Shown in pieces: positions 17,887-26,453 of a stretch of 64,000 nt of DNA (positions are counted from its first letter, which is position 1; the number at the start of each line of letters is the position of its first letter). Under the pieces are notes generated by a model. That model was not told where the DNA came from. It saw only the letters and a program-made list of their open reading frames with translations, and searched no databases. Source of the stretch: Nocardioides panzhihuensis (lineage in GTDB: Bacteria > Actinomycetota > Actinomycetes > Propionibacteriales > Nocardioidaceae); assembly GCF_013408335.1 (NCBI RefSeq), contig NZ_JACBZR010000001.1, forward strand, positions 1,178,001 to 1,242,000, written 5' to 3'. The translations under genes and the position numbers were made by a program.

Positions 17887-18758
17887 CCCCCGCGACCGCG
17901 ACGCGGCCGAAGCCGCCGCCGAAGTGGCCCTACACCGTGGCCGGCCTCGCGCTCGTAGGCGTCGTGCTGGCGGCCGGATGGTCCCTGGAGGACGCCCGCT
18001 GGGAGCGGTTGCCGCAGTTCCCAGGAGCGATCTGGCAGTACGCGGCTCAGATGGTCGACGGCGTGCTCACCTGGCCGGGAGCGCATCCTGACGGTCAGGC
18101 CGACCCCGACCTGACCTACGGAGACTGGTGGCTGCAGGCACTGAAGCTGATGGGGGAGTCGGTGGCGCTCGCCTGGATCGGCACCTGCGTCGGGGCGCTG
18201 GTCTCGTTCCCGCTGGCGTTCCTGGCCGCCTCCAACACCGCGCCATGGTTCGTACGCATGCCGGTGCGTACGTTCTTCAACGCCATCCGCGCTGTCCCGG
18301 AGATCCTGCTCGCGGTGATCGTCATGCTTCCGCTGTTCGGTCTCAACCCGATGGCCGGAGCGATGGCGATCGGCATCCACTCGATCGGCTCGCTCGGCAA
18401 GCTGACCCTGGAGAGCATCGAGGCGATCGATCCTGGTCCGGTCGAGGCGGTCGTGGCGTCCGGCGCGACGTGGTGGCAGCGCATCCGCACGGCCGTGATC
18501 CCGCAGCTGCTGCCGGAGACCGTGGGCTTCTGGCTCTACCGCTTCGAGGTGAACATCAGAGCAAGCGCGATCCTCGGCGTCGTGAGCGCCGGTGGAATTG
18601 GCGCCCTCCTAAGCCGTGTCCTTCGGGGCCGAGAGTGGGAGTGGGGTGGGATCATGCTTGTTGTGATCATCTTCGTGACGATCCTGGTCGACCAGATCTC
18701 TGCTGCGCTGCGTCACCGGATCCTGCACGGCGCCGATGCCACCGCGGTGGCGGCATGA
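17883..18758 (+). CDS. phnE: Phosphonate-type ABC transporter permease, second
   Basis: This 291-residue paralogue of the preceding permease has the same layout, with the EAA loop EAVVASGATWWQRIRTAV and family stretches such as FNAIRAVPEILLAVI and NIRASAILGVVSAGGIG. Compared with the first permease it has a longer external loop (residues about 45-90). GTG 17883 overlaps the upstream stop. Its own TGA overlaps ATG 18755 of the first of two tandem coupling elements that connect it to the regulator gene. Confidence 0.92.
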   Translation: MTPATATRPKPPPKWPYTVAGLALVGVVLAAGWSLEDARWERLPQFPGAIWQYAAQMVDGVLTWPGAHPDGQADPDLTYGDWWLQALKLMGESVALAWIGTCVGALVSFPLAFLAASNTAPWFVRMPVRTFFNAIRAVPEILLAVIVMLPLFGLNPMAGAMAIGIHSIGSLGKLTLESIEAIDPGPVEAVVASGATWWQRIRTAVIPQLLPETVGFWLYRFEVNIRASAILGVVSAGGIGALLSRVLRGREWEWGGIMLVVIIFVTILVDQISAALRHRILHGADATAVAA

Positions 18759-18838
18759 GCGAGCGCCAGCGAGCGACCATCAAGGTCAGGCCCACACGTC
18801 CGTACTCTGCGCCTTCCACGACGGAGGTGTGGGCATGA
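18755..18838 (+). repeat. Interspersed coupling element, copy b (27-codon mini-ORF plus hairpin)
   Basis: ATG 18755 overlaps the TGA of the second permease. The frame runs MSERQRATIKVRPTRPYSA, then PSTTEVWA, and stops at TGA 18836-18838, which overlaps the ATG of copy c. Left arm GCCCACACGTCCGT pairs with ACGGAGGTGTGGGC at 13 of 14 positions. The repeat period to copy c is exactly 80 bp. Confidence 0.88.
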
Positions 18839-18918
18839 GCGAGCGCCAGCGAGCGACCATAAGGGTCAGGCCCACACCTCCGTACTCTGCGCCTTCCACG
18901 ACGGAGGTGTGGGCATGA
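18835..18918 (+). repeat. Interspersed coupling element, copy c (tandem duplicate of copy b)
   Basis: This copy differs from copy b at only three bases. One change (G to C in the left arm) makes the stem perfect: GCCCACACCTCCGT pairs at all 14 positions with ACGGAGGTGTGGGC. Its mini-ORF TGA overlaps ATG 18915 of the MurR/RpiR regulator. GGAGGTG, the presumed ribosome-binding site of that gene, lies in the paired 3' arm. Confidence 0.88.
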
Positions 18919-19766
18919 CGAGCGCGCCGGTTCTCCCAGCCATCCGGGCCGCGATGCCGCGGCTCAACCCTTCCGAGCGTGCGGTCGCCGAGGTCGTGCT
19001 GACCCGCTCGGAGTGGGCCATCGAGGCGACTACCGCTGAGATCGCCGCCGAGGCCTCCGTCTCGACCGCGACCGTGGTCAGAGCCGCGCAGAGACTCGGG
19101 TTCCGCGGCTTCCCGCACCTCAAGGTGCTGTTGGCGCGCGACCTGGGTTCGGCCAAGACCGAGACGAGCGAGGGAGGCAGCCCGCTGACGGTGGTGCGCG
19201 CCTTCTTCGCCGACATCGCCGACTCCGCCTCCGACATGGTCGGGCTCCTCTCCGAGGAGCAGGTCAGCCGGGCCGTGGATCTGATCGCCGAGGCGCGCAC
19301 GATCCTGGTCGCCGGCACGGGGGTCTCCTCGCCGGTGGCCAGCGACATTGCGATGAGGCTGGCCTCCCAGGGGCTGAGCACGGTGGCGCCCGGCGACCAC
19401 CTGGACCAGCTCATCCGGGCTCGGCTGCTCCAGCCGGGCGACGTCTGCGTGGTCGTCAGCGGCACCGGCGCCACCGCACCGACGATCCAGGTCGCCCAGG
19501 CGGCCGTTGCCGGGGGAGCGGCCGTCGTCGCGCTGACCTCCTTCACCGGCACGCAGCTGACCAAGCTCGCCGAGGTCGAGCTGGTCACCCCGCAGGGTGG
19601 ACGGGCCGGCTTCCGCCAGGAGCTCGACTCGATCATCCGGATCCCGCAGCTCATCCTCGGCAACGCCCTCGTCGCCGCCGTGGCGGCTCGTGACCCCGAG
19701 GCCGCCGCCAACGTACGCGCCCGGGTGCTCGAGGTCGTCGGCGGCGAGCTCGACCCGCTGGGCTGA
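18915..19766 (+). CDS. MurR/RpiR-family transcriptional regulator with SIS domain
   Basis: This 283-residue regulator has an N-terminal HTH_6 domain (residues 1-75; NPSERAVAEVVL, then EASVSTATVVRAAQRLGFRG) and a C-terminal SIS sugar-phosphate-binding domain (about 110-270; ILVAGTGVSSPVA, VVVSGTGATAPTIQVAQ). Such proteins sense phosphosugars. It is linked to the importer genes through two coupling elements, so it probably controls that operon. That would suggest the transported molecule or its product resembles a phosphosugar; this is inference. ATG 18915 was chosen over GTG 18909 because of the overlap with the element's stop. Confidence 0.92.
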   Translation: MTSAPVLPAIRAAMPRLNPSERAVAEVVLTRSEWAIEATTAEIAAEASVSTATVVRAAQRLGFRGFPHLKVLLARDLGSAKTETSEGGSPLTVVRAFFADIADSASDMVGLLSEEQVSRAVDLIAEARTILVAGTGVSSPVASDIAMRLASQGLSTVAPGDHLDQLIRARLLQPGDVCVVVSGTGATAPTIQVAQAAVAGGAAVVALTSFTGTQLTKLAEVELVTPQGGRAGFRQELDSIIRIPQLILGNALVAAVAARDPEAAANVRARVLEVVGGELDPLG

Positions 19767-19775
19767 GCCCCTGCC

Positions 19776-20126
19776 CTAGAGGTAGGCCGCGAGCAGCTCC
19801 GCCTCGGCGCGGAGCTGCTCGGCCTTCTCCTCTGCGCCGTGGGACTCCAGGTCCGTCGCGGCGCTCGTCCGCTCGGCCTGCTCACCGGAGATGATGGCGC
19901 GGATGTCGTCGTCGGTGAGAGCCCGGCGGACGGCCTCGGTCGTCCCGACGCCCGTGGCGGCGCCGGCGATCGGACCGTCGCTCGTGGGTGAGGCCTCTTC
20001 GACCGGCAGCGCCTCCGCGTTGGAGATCGCGGACAGGGTCGAGCGCAGCACCGCTGTGGCGGCCGTGTCCCGAGCCTTGCGAGCGGTGATGAGGTCGGCT
20101 CGGAGACGAGCCTGGAGGTCGGTCAT
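19776..20126 (-). CDS. GatB/YqeY-domain protein
   Basis: This 116-residue protein begins MTDLQARLRADLITARKARD, the usual start of YqeY-family proteins, which resemble the tRNA-binding tail of the GatB amidotransferase subunit. Their cellular role is not well established. The C-terminal half is Glu/Ala-rich and helical. A TAGTGT hexamer ends seven bases before the ATG, suggesting a leaderless mRNA. It converges with the regulator gene. Confidence 0.85.
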   Translation of the reverse strand: MTDLQARLRADLITARKARDTAATAVLRSTLSAISNAEALPVEEASPTSDGPIAGAATGVGTTEAVRRALTDDDIRAIISGEQAERTSAATDLESHGAEEKAEQLRAEAELLAAYL

Positions 20127-20133
20127 GTGCTGG

Positions 20134-20139
20134 ACACTA
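20134..20139 (-). promoter_or_regulatory. Probable -10 box, leaderless, for the YqeY-like gene
   Basis: TAGTGT on the minus strand ends seven bases before the ATG at 20126. Confidence 0.4.
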
Positions 20140-20191
20140 GGTTCCGGGATGGCCGAAGGGCAACCGGGTTTCGATACCGCGAAATGCACGC

Positions 20192-20217
20192 GGCGCCGTC
20201 CCCGAAGGAACGGCGCC
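20192..20217 (-). terminator. Hairpin with UUCG loop downstream of qcrB
   Basis: On the minus strand GGCGCCGTTCC / GGGACGGCGCC form an 11-bp stem (one G-U pair) closed by a TTCG tetraloop. It is the third hairpin past the qcrB stop and may act as a backup terminator. Confidence 0.7.
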
Positions 20218-20252
20218 ACGTGTGCTCTTGATGTGGATCTCGACCCGCCCGT

Positions 20253-20276
20253 CGCCCGCTCGCAAGCTCGCGGGCG
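20253..20276 (-). terminator. Short hairpin between qcrB and the YqeY-like gene
   Basis: CGCCCGC / GCGGGCG pair around a ten-base loop containing GCAAGC. It is weaker than the hairpins on either side of it. Confidence 0.4.
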
Positions 20277-20299
20277 GGGCTCGCTCGATCTCCTCCGGT

Positions 20300-20331
20300 C
20301 ATCGGTGGGCGAGCAAGCTCGCCCACCGATG
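20300..20331 (-). terminator. Terminator hairpin directly after qcrB
   Basis: CATCGGTGGGCGAGC / GCTCGCCCACCGATG is a 15-bp perfect dyad with only AA between the arms. It begins ten bases past the qcrB stop and closes the qcrC-qcrA-qcrB transcription unit. Confidence 0.82.
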
Positions 20332-20340
20332 CGTCGGATC

Positions 20341-22065
20341 TCAGCGGTTGAGGGGCTCCTCGACCGCAGAGTGACGGTGGTCGTCGAAGTCGTGACCGTC
20401 GACGACGTGACCCTCGTGGACGGCCAGCTCGTGGGCCTCGTGCTCGGCGTGGCGGTGGGCCTCGCTGAGCTCCTCGGTGGTCGGCTTGTCCACGTCGTGG
20501 TCGTAGTAGAAGGCACGGAGCTTCGCCCGGAAGGTCAGCTTGCCGTTCTTCAGCTCCGGCTCCTCGCCAGCCCGGCCGCGGTCGCGGACGCCCATGGCGT
20601 AGGCCTCGTCCTCGTGGACCGGCAGGTGCTTCTCGTGGTAGGCACCCTCCGGCGTACGGATGACCGTGCCGGTCTCGTAGCCGTGCAGCAGCTTCTCGTT
20701 GTCCTTGCGCTGCAGCGAGATGCACCAGCGACGCGTGATCATGAACGCCACGATCGGACCCAGGAACACGAACGCCCGCAGGAAGTAGGTGATCTGGTTG
20801 ATCGAGAGGTCGAACTTGATCGCGATGATGTCGTTACCACCCGCGATCCAGAAGCCCGCGTAGAACGTCATCAGGGCGACGAACGTGGCGGTGCGGGTCG
20901 GAGCGTTGCGCGGGCGCTGGAGCAGGTGGTGCTCGCGCTTGTCGCCGGTGATCCAGGCCTCGATGAACGGGAGCATCAGCACGACCATCCAGGCCAGCAT
21001 CGGCAGCACGATGACCGGGAAGAAGATGTTCCACGACCAGGTCGAGCCCCAGAAGTGCGACTCCCAGCCAGGCATGATGCGCAGCGCGCCGTCGGGCCAG
21101 CCCATGTACCAGTCAGGCTGCGAGCCCGCGGTGACCTTGGTCGGGTCGTACGGCCCGAACTTCCACACCGGGTTGAGCGAGAAGAACGCGCCGAGCAGGG
21201 CGGTCACACCGAAGGTGATGAAGAAGAAGCCGGTCATCTTGGAGATGTAGTTCGGCACCATCGGGTAGCCGACGACGTTCTTCTCGGTGCGGCCGGGTCC
21301 AGGCCACTGGGTGTGCTTGTGGTAGATCAGCAGGATCAGGTGGGCACCGATGAGTGCCAGCAGGATCGCTGGGATGAGCAGCACGTGGATGGTGAACAGG
21401 CGTGGAATGATGTCGTCGCCTGGGAACTCGCCTCCGAACAGGAAGAACGAGAGGTACGTCCCCACGATCGGGATCGCCATCATGAACCCGTCCGCGGCCC
21501 TGACGCCCGTGCCGGAGAGCAGGTCGTCGGGGAGCGAGTAGCCGGTGAAGCCCTCGAGCGTGCCGAGCAGCAGCAGCGTCGCGCCGATGACCCAGTTGAT
21601 CTCACGCGGCTTGCGGTGCGCGCCGGTGAAGAACACGCGCATCATGTGGATCATCATCGAGGCGATGAACAGCATCGCGGACCAGTGGTGGACCTGGCGC
21701 AGCAGCAGTCCGCCGCGTACGTCGAAGGAGATGTCCAGGGTCGAGATCATCGCCTCGGACATCGGGATACCGCGCAGCGGGGCGTAGGAGCCCTGGTAGA
21801 CGACCTCGGCCATGGACGGCTTGAACCACAGGGTCAGGAAGGTGCCGGTGACCAGCAGGACCACGAAGCTCCACAGCGCGATCTCACCCAGCATGAACGA
21901 CCAGTGGTCGGGGAAGATCTTGCGGGAGAGGAACTTGCTCAGGCCACCGACGCCGAGGCGCTCGTCGGCCCAGTTGGCGGCCGCTCCTGCCTTGGTCGGT
22001 TTGCCCGCCGGGGCAGCGGCGTCGGTGCCGTTGCTGGCGGCAACCTTGGACGTGTCGGTGCTCAC
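20341..22065 (-). CDS. qcrB: Cytochrome bc1 complex cytochrome b subunit
   Basis: This 574-residue protein is the quinol-oxidising membrane core of the actinobacterial bcc complex. Eight or nine helices are visible. The haem-ligand His pairs lie in RQVHHWSAML plus IHMMRVFFTGAHRK and in FTIHVLLIP plus GAHLILLIYHKH. WGATVI is replaced by the NWVIGATLLLLG form seen in this group, and PEW by PDWYMGWPDG. The long acidic, His-rich tail (residues about 490-574) is cytoplasmic. GTG 22065 overlaps the qcrA stop by four bases. Confidence 0.96.
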   Translation of the reverse strand: MSTDTSKVAASNGTDAAAPAGKPTKAGAAANWADERLGVGGLSKFLSRKIFPDHWSFMLGEIALWSFVVLLVTGTFLTLWFKPSMAEVVYQGSYAPLRGIPMSEAMISTLDISFDVRGGLLLRQVHHWSAMLFIASMMIHMMRVFFTGAHRKPREINWVIGATLLLLGTLEGFTGYSLPDDLLSGTGVRAADGFMMAIPIVGTYLSFFLFGGEFPGDDIIPRLFTIHVLLIPAILLALIGAHLILLIYHKHTQWPGPGRTEKNVVGYPMVPNYISKMTGFFFITFGVTALLGAFFSLNPVWKFGPYDPTKVTAGSQPDWYMGWPDGALRIMPGWESHFWGSTWSWNIFFPVIVLPMLAWMVVLMLPFIEAWITGDKREHHLLQRPRNAPTRTATFVALMTFYAGFWIAGGNDIIAIKFDLSINQITYFLRAFVFLGPIVAFMITRRWCISLQRKDNEKLLHGYETGTVIRTPEGAYHEKHLPVHEDEAYAMGVRDRGRAGEEPELKNGKLTFRAKLRAFYYDHDVDKPTTEELSEAHRHAEHEAHELAVHEGHVVDGHDFDDHRHSAVEEPLNR

Positions 22066-23225
22066 TGGCCGCCCTCCTTGTAGCCGTACTGCTCAGCATC
22101 GGCGGCGTGGTCCTTTGACCAGTCGTCGAAGATCTCGTCGATGTCGTAGGTGTTGCGCTCCCAGTAGCTGACGCCAACGGGCTCCGGGTAGTCGGAGAGA
22201 GCAACCAGGAAGCCGTCCGCGTCGACGCCCAGAGGCAGCTGCGGCAGGTGCCGGCCGGCCGGACCGAAGATGACCTTGCCGTGGTCGGCGAGGTCGAAGG
22301 TCGACTGGTGGCAGGGGCACAGCAGGTGGTGCGTGGTCCGCTCGTTCAGTGAGATCGGGCAGCCGACGTGGGTGCAGATCTTGGAGTAGGCCACGATGCC
22401 GTCGACGGACCAGTTGCGGGTCACGTCGTGGGTGATGTCGGCGGGGTTCATGCGCAGCAGGATGGTGGCCGCCTTCGACTTGGCGATCTGCAGCGGCGCG
22501 CCGTGCAGGCTGCCGTCGAAGATCGTCGAGGGCTCGGCGTTGACCAGGTCACCGACCTCCAGGTCGCCCGGACGGATCGGGGTGCCGACCACGTCGCGGA
22601 CGACTCGCACGCCGGCATCCCAGACGGTGTGCTCGAGGCCAGCACCCGGGTAGGGCTGCTCCTCGGTGATCTGAGCGTTGGTCTGACCCAGGTCCCTGAG
22701 GATGACCACCGCGGGCAGACCGAGCAGGGCAGCCGAGCCGATCATCGCGTTGCGGATGAAGGGGCGGCGAGCCATGCCCGACTCGTTGAGTGCGGCCTTC
22801 AGCTCGGCGATGGCCGCCTCGCGGGTGGCGGGGGAGGAGGCCGCCGGGTGGCGCTCCTCGGAGTGCTCGATGTCGACCACGAGCTTGCGGGCCCACTGGA
22901 TGACGCCGATGCCGAGGAAGAGGAGGGCGAAGCCCAGGGTCGATCCCAGCGCCAGGTTGGAGGCGCCGTAGCCGGCCCAGACGTCACCGTCGTAGCCGGG
23001 CTCGATCGCGAAGTACGCCACCACGAACAGCACCGAGCAGATCGCGGAGAGAGCGAAGAAGAGGCTCACCTGGCGCTCGGCGCGCTTCTCTGCCTTGGGG
23101 TCGACGTCGGTGGGACGCCAGTGATGCTCGTGCATGCCCGGGTCGGGCAGCAGCGCGTCGGTGTGCGCGTTGAGCTCCGGATGCGAGTCGTCGTGCTTCT
23201 CGATCTCGCTGAGGTCGCTGCTCAC
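22062..23225 (-). CDS. qcrA: Cytochrome bc1 complex Rieske iron-sulfur subunit
   Basis: This 387-residue Rieske protein has the actinobacterial three-helix N-terminal part (helices near residues 60, 100 and 175) and a C-terminal [2Fe-2S] domain. The ligands are in CTHVGCPI (Cys, His) and CPCHQS (Cys, His), followed by the usual GPAGRHLPQLPLG. It moves electrons from quinol to the dihaem cytochrome c subunit. GTG 23225 was chosen because it begins MSSDLSEIEKHD and overlaps the qcrC stop; the open frame continues to 23279. Confidence 0.96.
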   Translation of the reverse strand: MSSDLSEIEKHDDSHPELNAHTDALLPDPGMHEHHWRPTDVDPKAEKRAERQVSLFFALSAICSVLFVVAYFAIEPGYDGDVWAGYGASNLALGSTLGFALLFLGIGVIQWARKLVVDIEHSEERHPAASSPATREAAIAELKAALNESGMARRPFIRNAMIGSAALLGLPAVVILRDLGQTNAQITEEQPYPGAGLEHTVWDAGVRVVRDVVGTPIRPGDLEVGDLVNAEPSTIFDGSLHGAPLQIAKSKAATILLRMNPADITHDVTRNWSVDGIVAYSKICTHVGCPISLNERTTHHLLCPCHQSTFDLADHGKVIFGPAGRHLPQLPLGVDADGFLVALSDYPEPVGVSYWERNTYDIDEIFDDWSKDHAADAEQYGYKEGGQ

Positions 23226-24103
23226 TGGGCAGATCCCTTCTTGGTCTGGTTGGTGCGCGTGGTGTGCGCGGCGATCCACACGGTGAAGGCCACCAGGACG
23301 CCGAGACCGACGACCCAGGCGACGATTCCCTCGGTCACCGGACCGAGCCGGCCGTTGTGGAAGCCGCCGTAGTCGGGCTGCTCCCTCATCGACTCGACGT
23401 AGGCGATGACCGCCTTCTTCTCCTCAGGGCTGATGTTGCCGTCGGAGAAGGTGTCCATGGACTGCGGACCGGTCAGCATCGCCTGGTAGATGTGCTTCGG
23501 GTCGGTCTCCAAGATGCTCGGAGCCTCGCCGCCGCGCGGCATTGCGCCGCCGGCACCGGTGAAGTTGTGGCAGGCGGTGCAGTTGGTCAGGAAGATCTGG
23601 CCGCCGAGAGCGACCGCCTCCTCCTTCTCCTTCTCGGACTCGAAGGTCTCCGGGTCGTACTGCTCCCTGTCCGGGACCGCCGGGCCGGGACCGAGGCTGG
23701 CAACGTAGGCGGCCATCGCGTCGATCTCGTCCTGGTTGAAGCTGGGGTCCTTGACCTCGACCTGGGCGCCGGGCTGGGCCATCGGCATCCGGCCGGTGCC
23801 GACCTGGAAGTCGACGGAGGCGGCACCCACGCCGATCAGGGACGGGCCGTAGAGCTTCCCGTTCTGGGTCGTGATGCCCTCACCGTTGGAGCCGTGGCAG
23901 GTGGAGCAGTTGATCATGAAGAGCTCTTTGCCCTCGGCGACGAGAGCGGCGTTGTCCTTCTCGACCTCGGCCTGCGAGGCCGGGGCGAGGGCGGCGTACG
24001 CGCCGCCGGTGCTCAACAGGGCGACCAGGAGCACGGCGGCACCGGCCAACGGGCGGCGACGGTGCCGCGACAGTCGACCGACGGAGCGGTTCAGTAGACG
24101 CAC
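23222..24103 (-). CDS. qcrC: Cytochrome bc1 complex dihaem cytochrome c subunit
   Basis: This 293-residue subunit has an N-terminal signal/anchor (LAGAAVLLVALLSTGG), two haem-binding motifs CSTCHG and CTACHN, and a C-terminal membrane helix followed by basic residues. In Actinobacteria it replaces both cytochrome c1 and the mobile cytochrome c and passes electrons straight to CtaC. Start is GTG 24103. The ctaE gene lies 13 bases upstream on the same strand, so ctaE-qcrC-qcrA-qcrB is one operon. Confidence 0.95.
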   Translation of the reverse strand: MRLLNRSVGRLSRHRRRPLAGAAVLLVALLSTGGAYAALAPASQAEVEKDNAALVAEGKELFMINCSTCHGSNGEGITTQNGKLYGPSLIGVGAASVDFQVGTGRMPMAQPGAQVEVKDPSFNQDEIDAMAAYVASLGPGPAVPDREQYDPETFESEKEKEEAVALGGQIFLTNCTACHNFTGAGGAMPRGGEAPSILETDPKHIYQAMLTGPQSMDTFSDGNISPEEKKAVIAYVESMREQPDYGGFHNGRLGPVTEGIVAWVVGLGVLVAFTVWIAAHTTRTNQTKKGSAQ

Positions 24104-24116
24104 ATTCAGTCCTTGG

Positions 24117-24782
24117 TCACTTGAGGAGGTAGATGGTCGCGAACAGGCCGATCCACACCACGTCGACGAAGTGCCAGTAGTAGGACACGACGATCGCGGA
24201 GACGGCCTGCTCGTGGGTGAAGCGCTTGGCGACGTACGTCCGGCCGAGCACGAACAGGAAGGCGATCAGGCCGCCGGTGACGTGGAGGCCGTGGAAGCCC
24301 GTCGTCAGGTAGAAGACCGAGCCGTAGGGGTCGTCGGGACCGGTGATGCCGCGGTTGAGGGCGATGCCCTCCTGCACGAGGACTGCGTACTCCGTCGCCT
24401 GACCGGCGATGAAGACCGCGCCCATGAGGTAGGTGAGGATGAACCACTCACGCAGGCCCCACAGGCGGACCGCGAACAGCGAGCCCTTGCGCCCGACCTG
24501 GCCGCGCTCGGCCGCGAAGACGCCGAACTGGCAGGTGAACGACGACAGCACGAGGATGGTCGTGTTGACCGCCGCGAACGGGATGTTGAGCCCAGCGGTG
24601 TTGGCTTCCCACACCTCAGGGCTGACCGCGCGGATCGTGAAGTAGGCCGCGAACAACGCCGCGAAGAACATCAGCTCGCTTGCGAGCCAGATGATCGTCC
24701 CCACGCTGACCATGCTCGGACGGTCGTGGTGCCCGTGCAGGCGGGCTGTTGGAAGAGTCGATACTGTCGCCACGCCCGCCAT
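24117..24782 (-). CDS. ctaE: Cytochrome c oxidase subunit III
   Basis: This 221-residue protein has five membrane helices in the compact subunit III layout, with [29 protein letters not shown] and [14 protein letters not shown] as diagnostic stretches. It stabilises the oxidase core. ATG 24782 follows GGCAGGACATA, giving a normal N-terminus; a longer start at 24812 is possible. It is the first gene of the ctaE-qcrCAB operon and is divergent from the receiver-like gene, so promoters lie in 24783-24920. Confidence 0.95.
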   Translation of the reverse strand: MAGVATVSTLPTARLHGHHDRPSMVSVGTIIWLASELMFFAALFAAYFTIRAVSPEVWEANTAGLNIPFAAVNTTILVLSSFTCQFGVFAAERGQVGRKGSLFAVRLWGLREWFILTYLMGAVFIAGQATEYAVLVQEGIALNRGITGPDDPYGSVFYLTTGFHGLHVTGGLIAFLFVLGRTYVAKRFTHEQAVSAIVVSYYWHFVDVVWIGLFATIYLLK

Positions 24783-24908
24783 TATGTCCTGCCCCTTTCC
24801 CAGAGTCTCCACGGGACCCTGTGTGTCGTGTTTCAGACCGTGCTACACCCTTGAGACACCGCTCAGGTTCAGGCTGTGACATCTGGCCGCAGACCATGGT
24901 GTTGGCGC

Positions 24909-24914
24909 TAGCAT
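24909..24914 (+). promoter_or_regulatory. Probable -10 box, leaderless, for the receiver-like gene
   Basis: TAGCAT ends six bases before GTG 24921. This promoter would also serve trpD, which overlaps the receiver-like gene. Confidence 0.45.
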
Positions 24915-24920
24915 CGGGGT

Positions 24921-25331
24921 GTGACCGATACCACCTCGAACTCACTGAAGATCCTCGTCTACAGCGACGACAGCGACGTCCGCAAGCAGGTGATCCTCGC
25001 GCTGGGGCGCCGCCCGCACCCCTCTCTCCCGGAGGTGGAGTACGTCGAGGTGGCCACCGAGCCGGCCGTGCGTGCCCAGCTCGACGGGGGCGGGCTGGCG
25101 CTGGCCGTGCTCGACGGTGAGGCCGCTCCGGCCGGCGGGCTGGGGATCGCGAAGGCGGTCAAGGACGAGGTGCGAGACGCTCCGCCGATCGTCGCACTCA
25201 TCGGTCGTCCGCAGGATGCCTGGCTCGCCACCTGGTCGCGTGCGGAAGCCACCGTCGCGCATCCGCTCGACCCGTTCGAGCTGGCCCGGACGGTCGTGGG
25301 ACTGCTGCGGCCAGTTAACGTTGGCGCATGA
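24921..25331 (+). CDS. Response-regulator receiver-like protein without output domain
   Basis: This 136-residue protein matches the length and fold of a receiver domain: [11 protein letters not shown] supplies acidic residues, [13 protein letters not shown] is where the phospho-acceptor Asp would sit, and the end has [12 protein letters not shown]. The conserved Lys is not obvious ([11 protein letters not shown]), so phosphorylation is uncertain. No DNA-binding domain follows. The stop overlaps the trpD start by four bases, so it may modulate trpD translation or simply be co-expressed. Function is unknown. Confidence 0.8.
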   Translation: MTDTTSNSLKILVYSDDSDVRKQVILALGRRPHPSLPEVEYVEVATEPAVRAQLDGGGLALAVLDGEAAPAGGLGIAKAVKDEVRDAPPIVALIGRPQDAWLATWSRAEATVAHPLDPFELARTVVGLLRPVNVGA

Positions 25332-26365
25332 CGTCCGTCGCCGACTCCTGGCCCGAGGTCCTCACCACGCTGGTCGCGGGACAATCCCTGTCCGCGCACC
25401 AGGCGGCGTGGGCGATGGGGGAGATCCTCTCGGGCGAAGCGACGTCGGCCCAGATCGCCGCTTTCGCGGTGGCGCTGCGTGCCAAGGGCGAGACCGTCGA
25501 CGAGCTCGCGGGCGTCGCCGACGGGATGCTGGCCAAGGCCAACCCGATCTTCGTGCCCGGGCGCGTCCTGGACATCGTCGGCACCGGTGGTGACCGGTCC
25601 TTCTCGGTCAACATCTCCACGATGTCGGCGATCGTCGCGGCCGGCGCCGGGGCCAAGATCGTCAAGCACGGCAACCGGTCCGCCTCGTCCAAGTCCGGGT
25701 CGGCCGACGTGCTCGAGGCGCTCGGCATCCGGCTCGACCTCGATGTCGCACGGGTCGGCGAGGTGGCCGAGGAGGCCGGGATCACCTTCCTGTTCGCCGC
25801 GGCCTTCCACCCGGCGATGCGCCACGCCGCCGCCGCGCGGCGGGAGGTCGGCATCGCCACCGTCTTCAACCTGCTGGGCCCGCTGACCAACCCGGCCCGC
25901 CCCGCCTCCTCCGCGATCGGCTGCGCCGACCCTGCCGCCGCTCCGGTCATGGCCGGTGTCTTCGCCCGTCGTGGCGCCGACGCCTGGGTCTTCCGTGGCG
26001 ACGACGGCCTCGACGAGCTCACCACGACGACGACCTCCCACGTCTGGACGGTCTCGCAGGGGATCGTGACCGAGGCGACGGTCGATCCCCTCGACCACGG
26101 CATCGCCCGGTCCACCGTCGAGGACCTGCGTGGTGGCGACGCCGCCTACAACGCCGCGGTCGTCCGCCGTCTGCTCTCAGGCGAGAAGGGTGCCGTACGC
26201 GACGCCGTGCTGCTCAACGCCGGCGCCGCCCTCGCGGTCCACGACGCCGGTTCCGGCACCGTCGACGAGCGTCTCGCCGGGGGCATCTCGCGCGCCGCGG
26301 AGTCGATCGACTCCGGGGCCGCTCAGGGTGTGCTCGACCGGTGGGTGGCCGCTACCGCTCGCTGA
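25328..26365 (+). CDS. trpD: Anthranilate phosphoribosyltransferase
   Basis: This 345-residue TrpD transfers phosphoribose from PRPP to anthranilate, the second step of tryptophan synthesis. Family motifs are [15 protein letters not shown] (PRPP/Mg binding, residues about 80-95), [21 protein letters not shown] and [11 protein letters not shown]. The rest of the trp operon is not nearby, as in M. tuberculosis, where trpD also stands alone next to ctaE. ATG 25328 overlaps the receiver-like gene. Confidence 0.96.
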   Translation: MTSVADSWPEVLTTLVAGQSLSAHQAAWAMGEILSGEATSAQIAAFAVALRAKGETVDELAGVADGMLAKANPIFVPGRVLDIVGTGGDRSFSVNISTMSAIVAAGAGAKIVKHGNRSASSKSGSADVLEALGIRLDLDVARVGEVAEEAGITFLFAAAFHPAMRHAAAARREVGIATVFNLLGPLTNPARPASSAIGCADPAAAPVMAGVFARRGADAWVFRGDDGLDELTTTTTSHVWTVSQGIVTEATVDPLDHGIARSTVEDLRGGDAAYNAAVVRRLLSGEKGAVRDAVLLNAGAALAVHDAGSGTVDERLAGGISRAAESIDSGAAQGVLDRWVAATAR

Positions 26366-26437
26366 GCCGGCGCATCTTTGCGTCATGCTCGCTTCGTTTC
26401 GGCTGTAGATGATTACGCGCCGAGTCGGCTACACGAG

Positions 26438-26453
26438 ACGGGCTTGCGCCCGT
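26438..26453. terminator. Short hairpin between convergent trpD and Lrp-domain genes
   Basis: ACGGGC / GCCCGT with loop TTGC abuts the stop of the minus-strand gene. The rest of 26366-26437 holds no gene and only a small dyad GCCGAGTCGGC. Confidence 0.5.

Noticed and set aside
19891..22083. 730-codon plus-strand frame opposite qcrB
   Set aside because: Antisense to qcrB and the YqeY-like gene; no domain and typical shadow composition.
24909..25331. Full two-component response regulator
   Set aside because: Only a receiver-like domain is present, the conserved Lys is not evident and no output domain follows.
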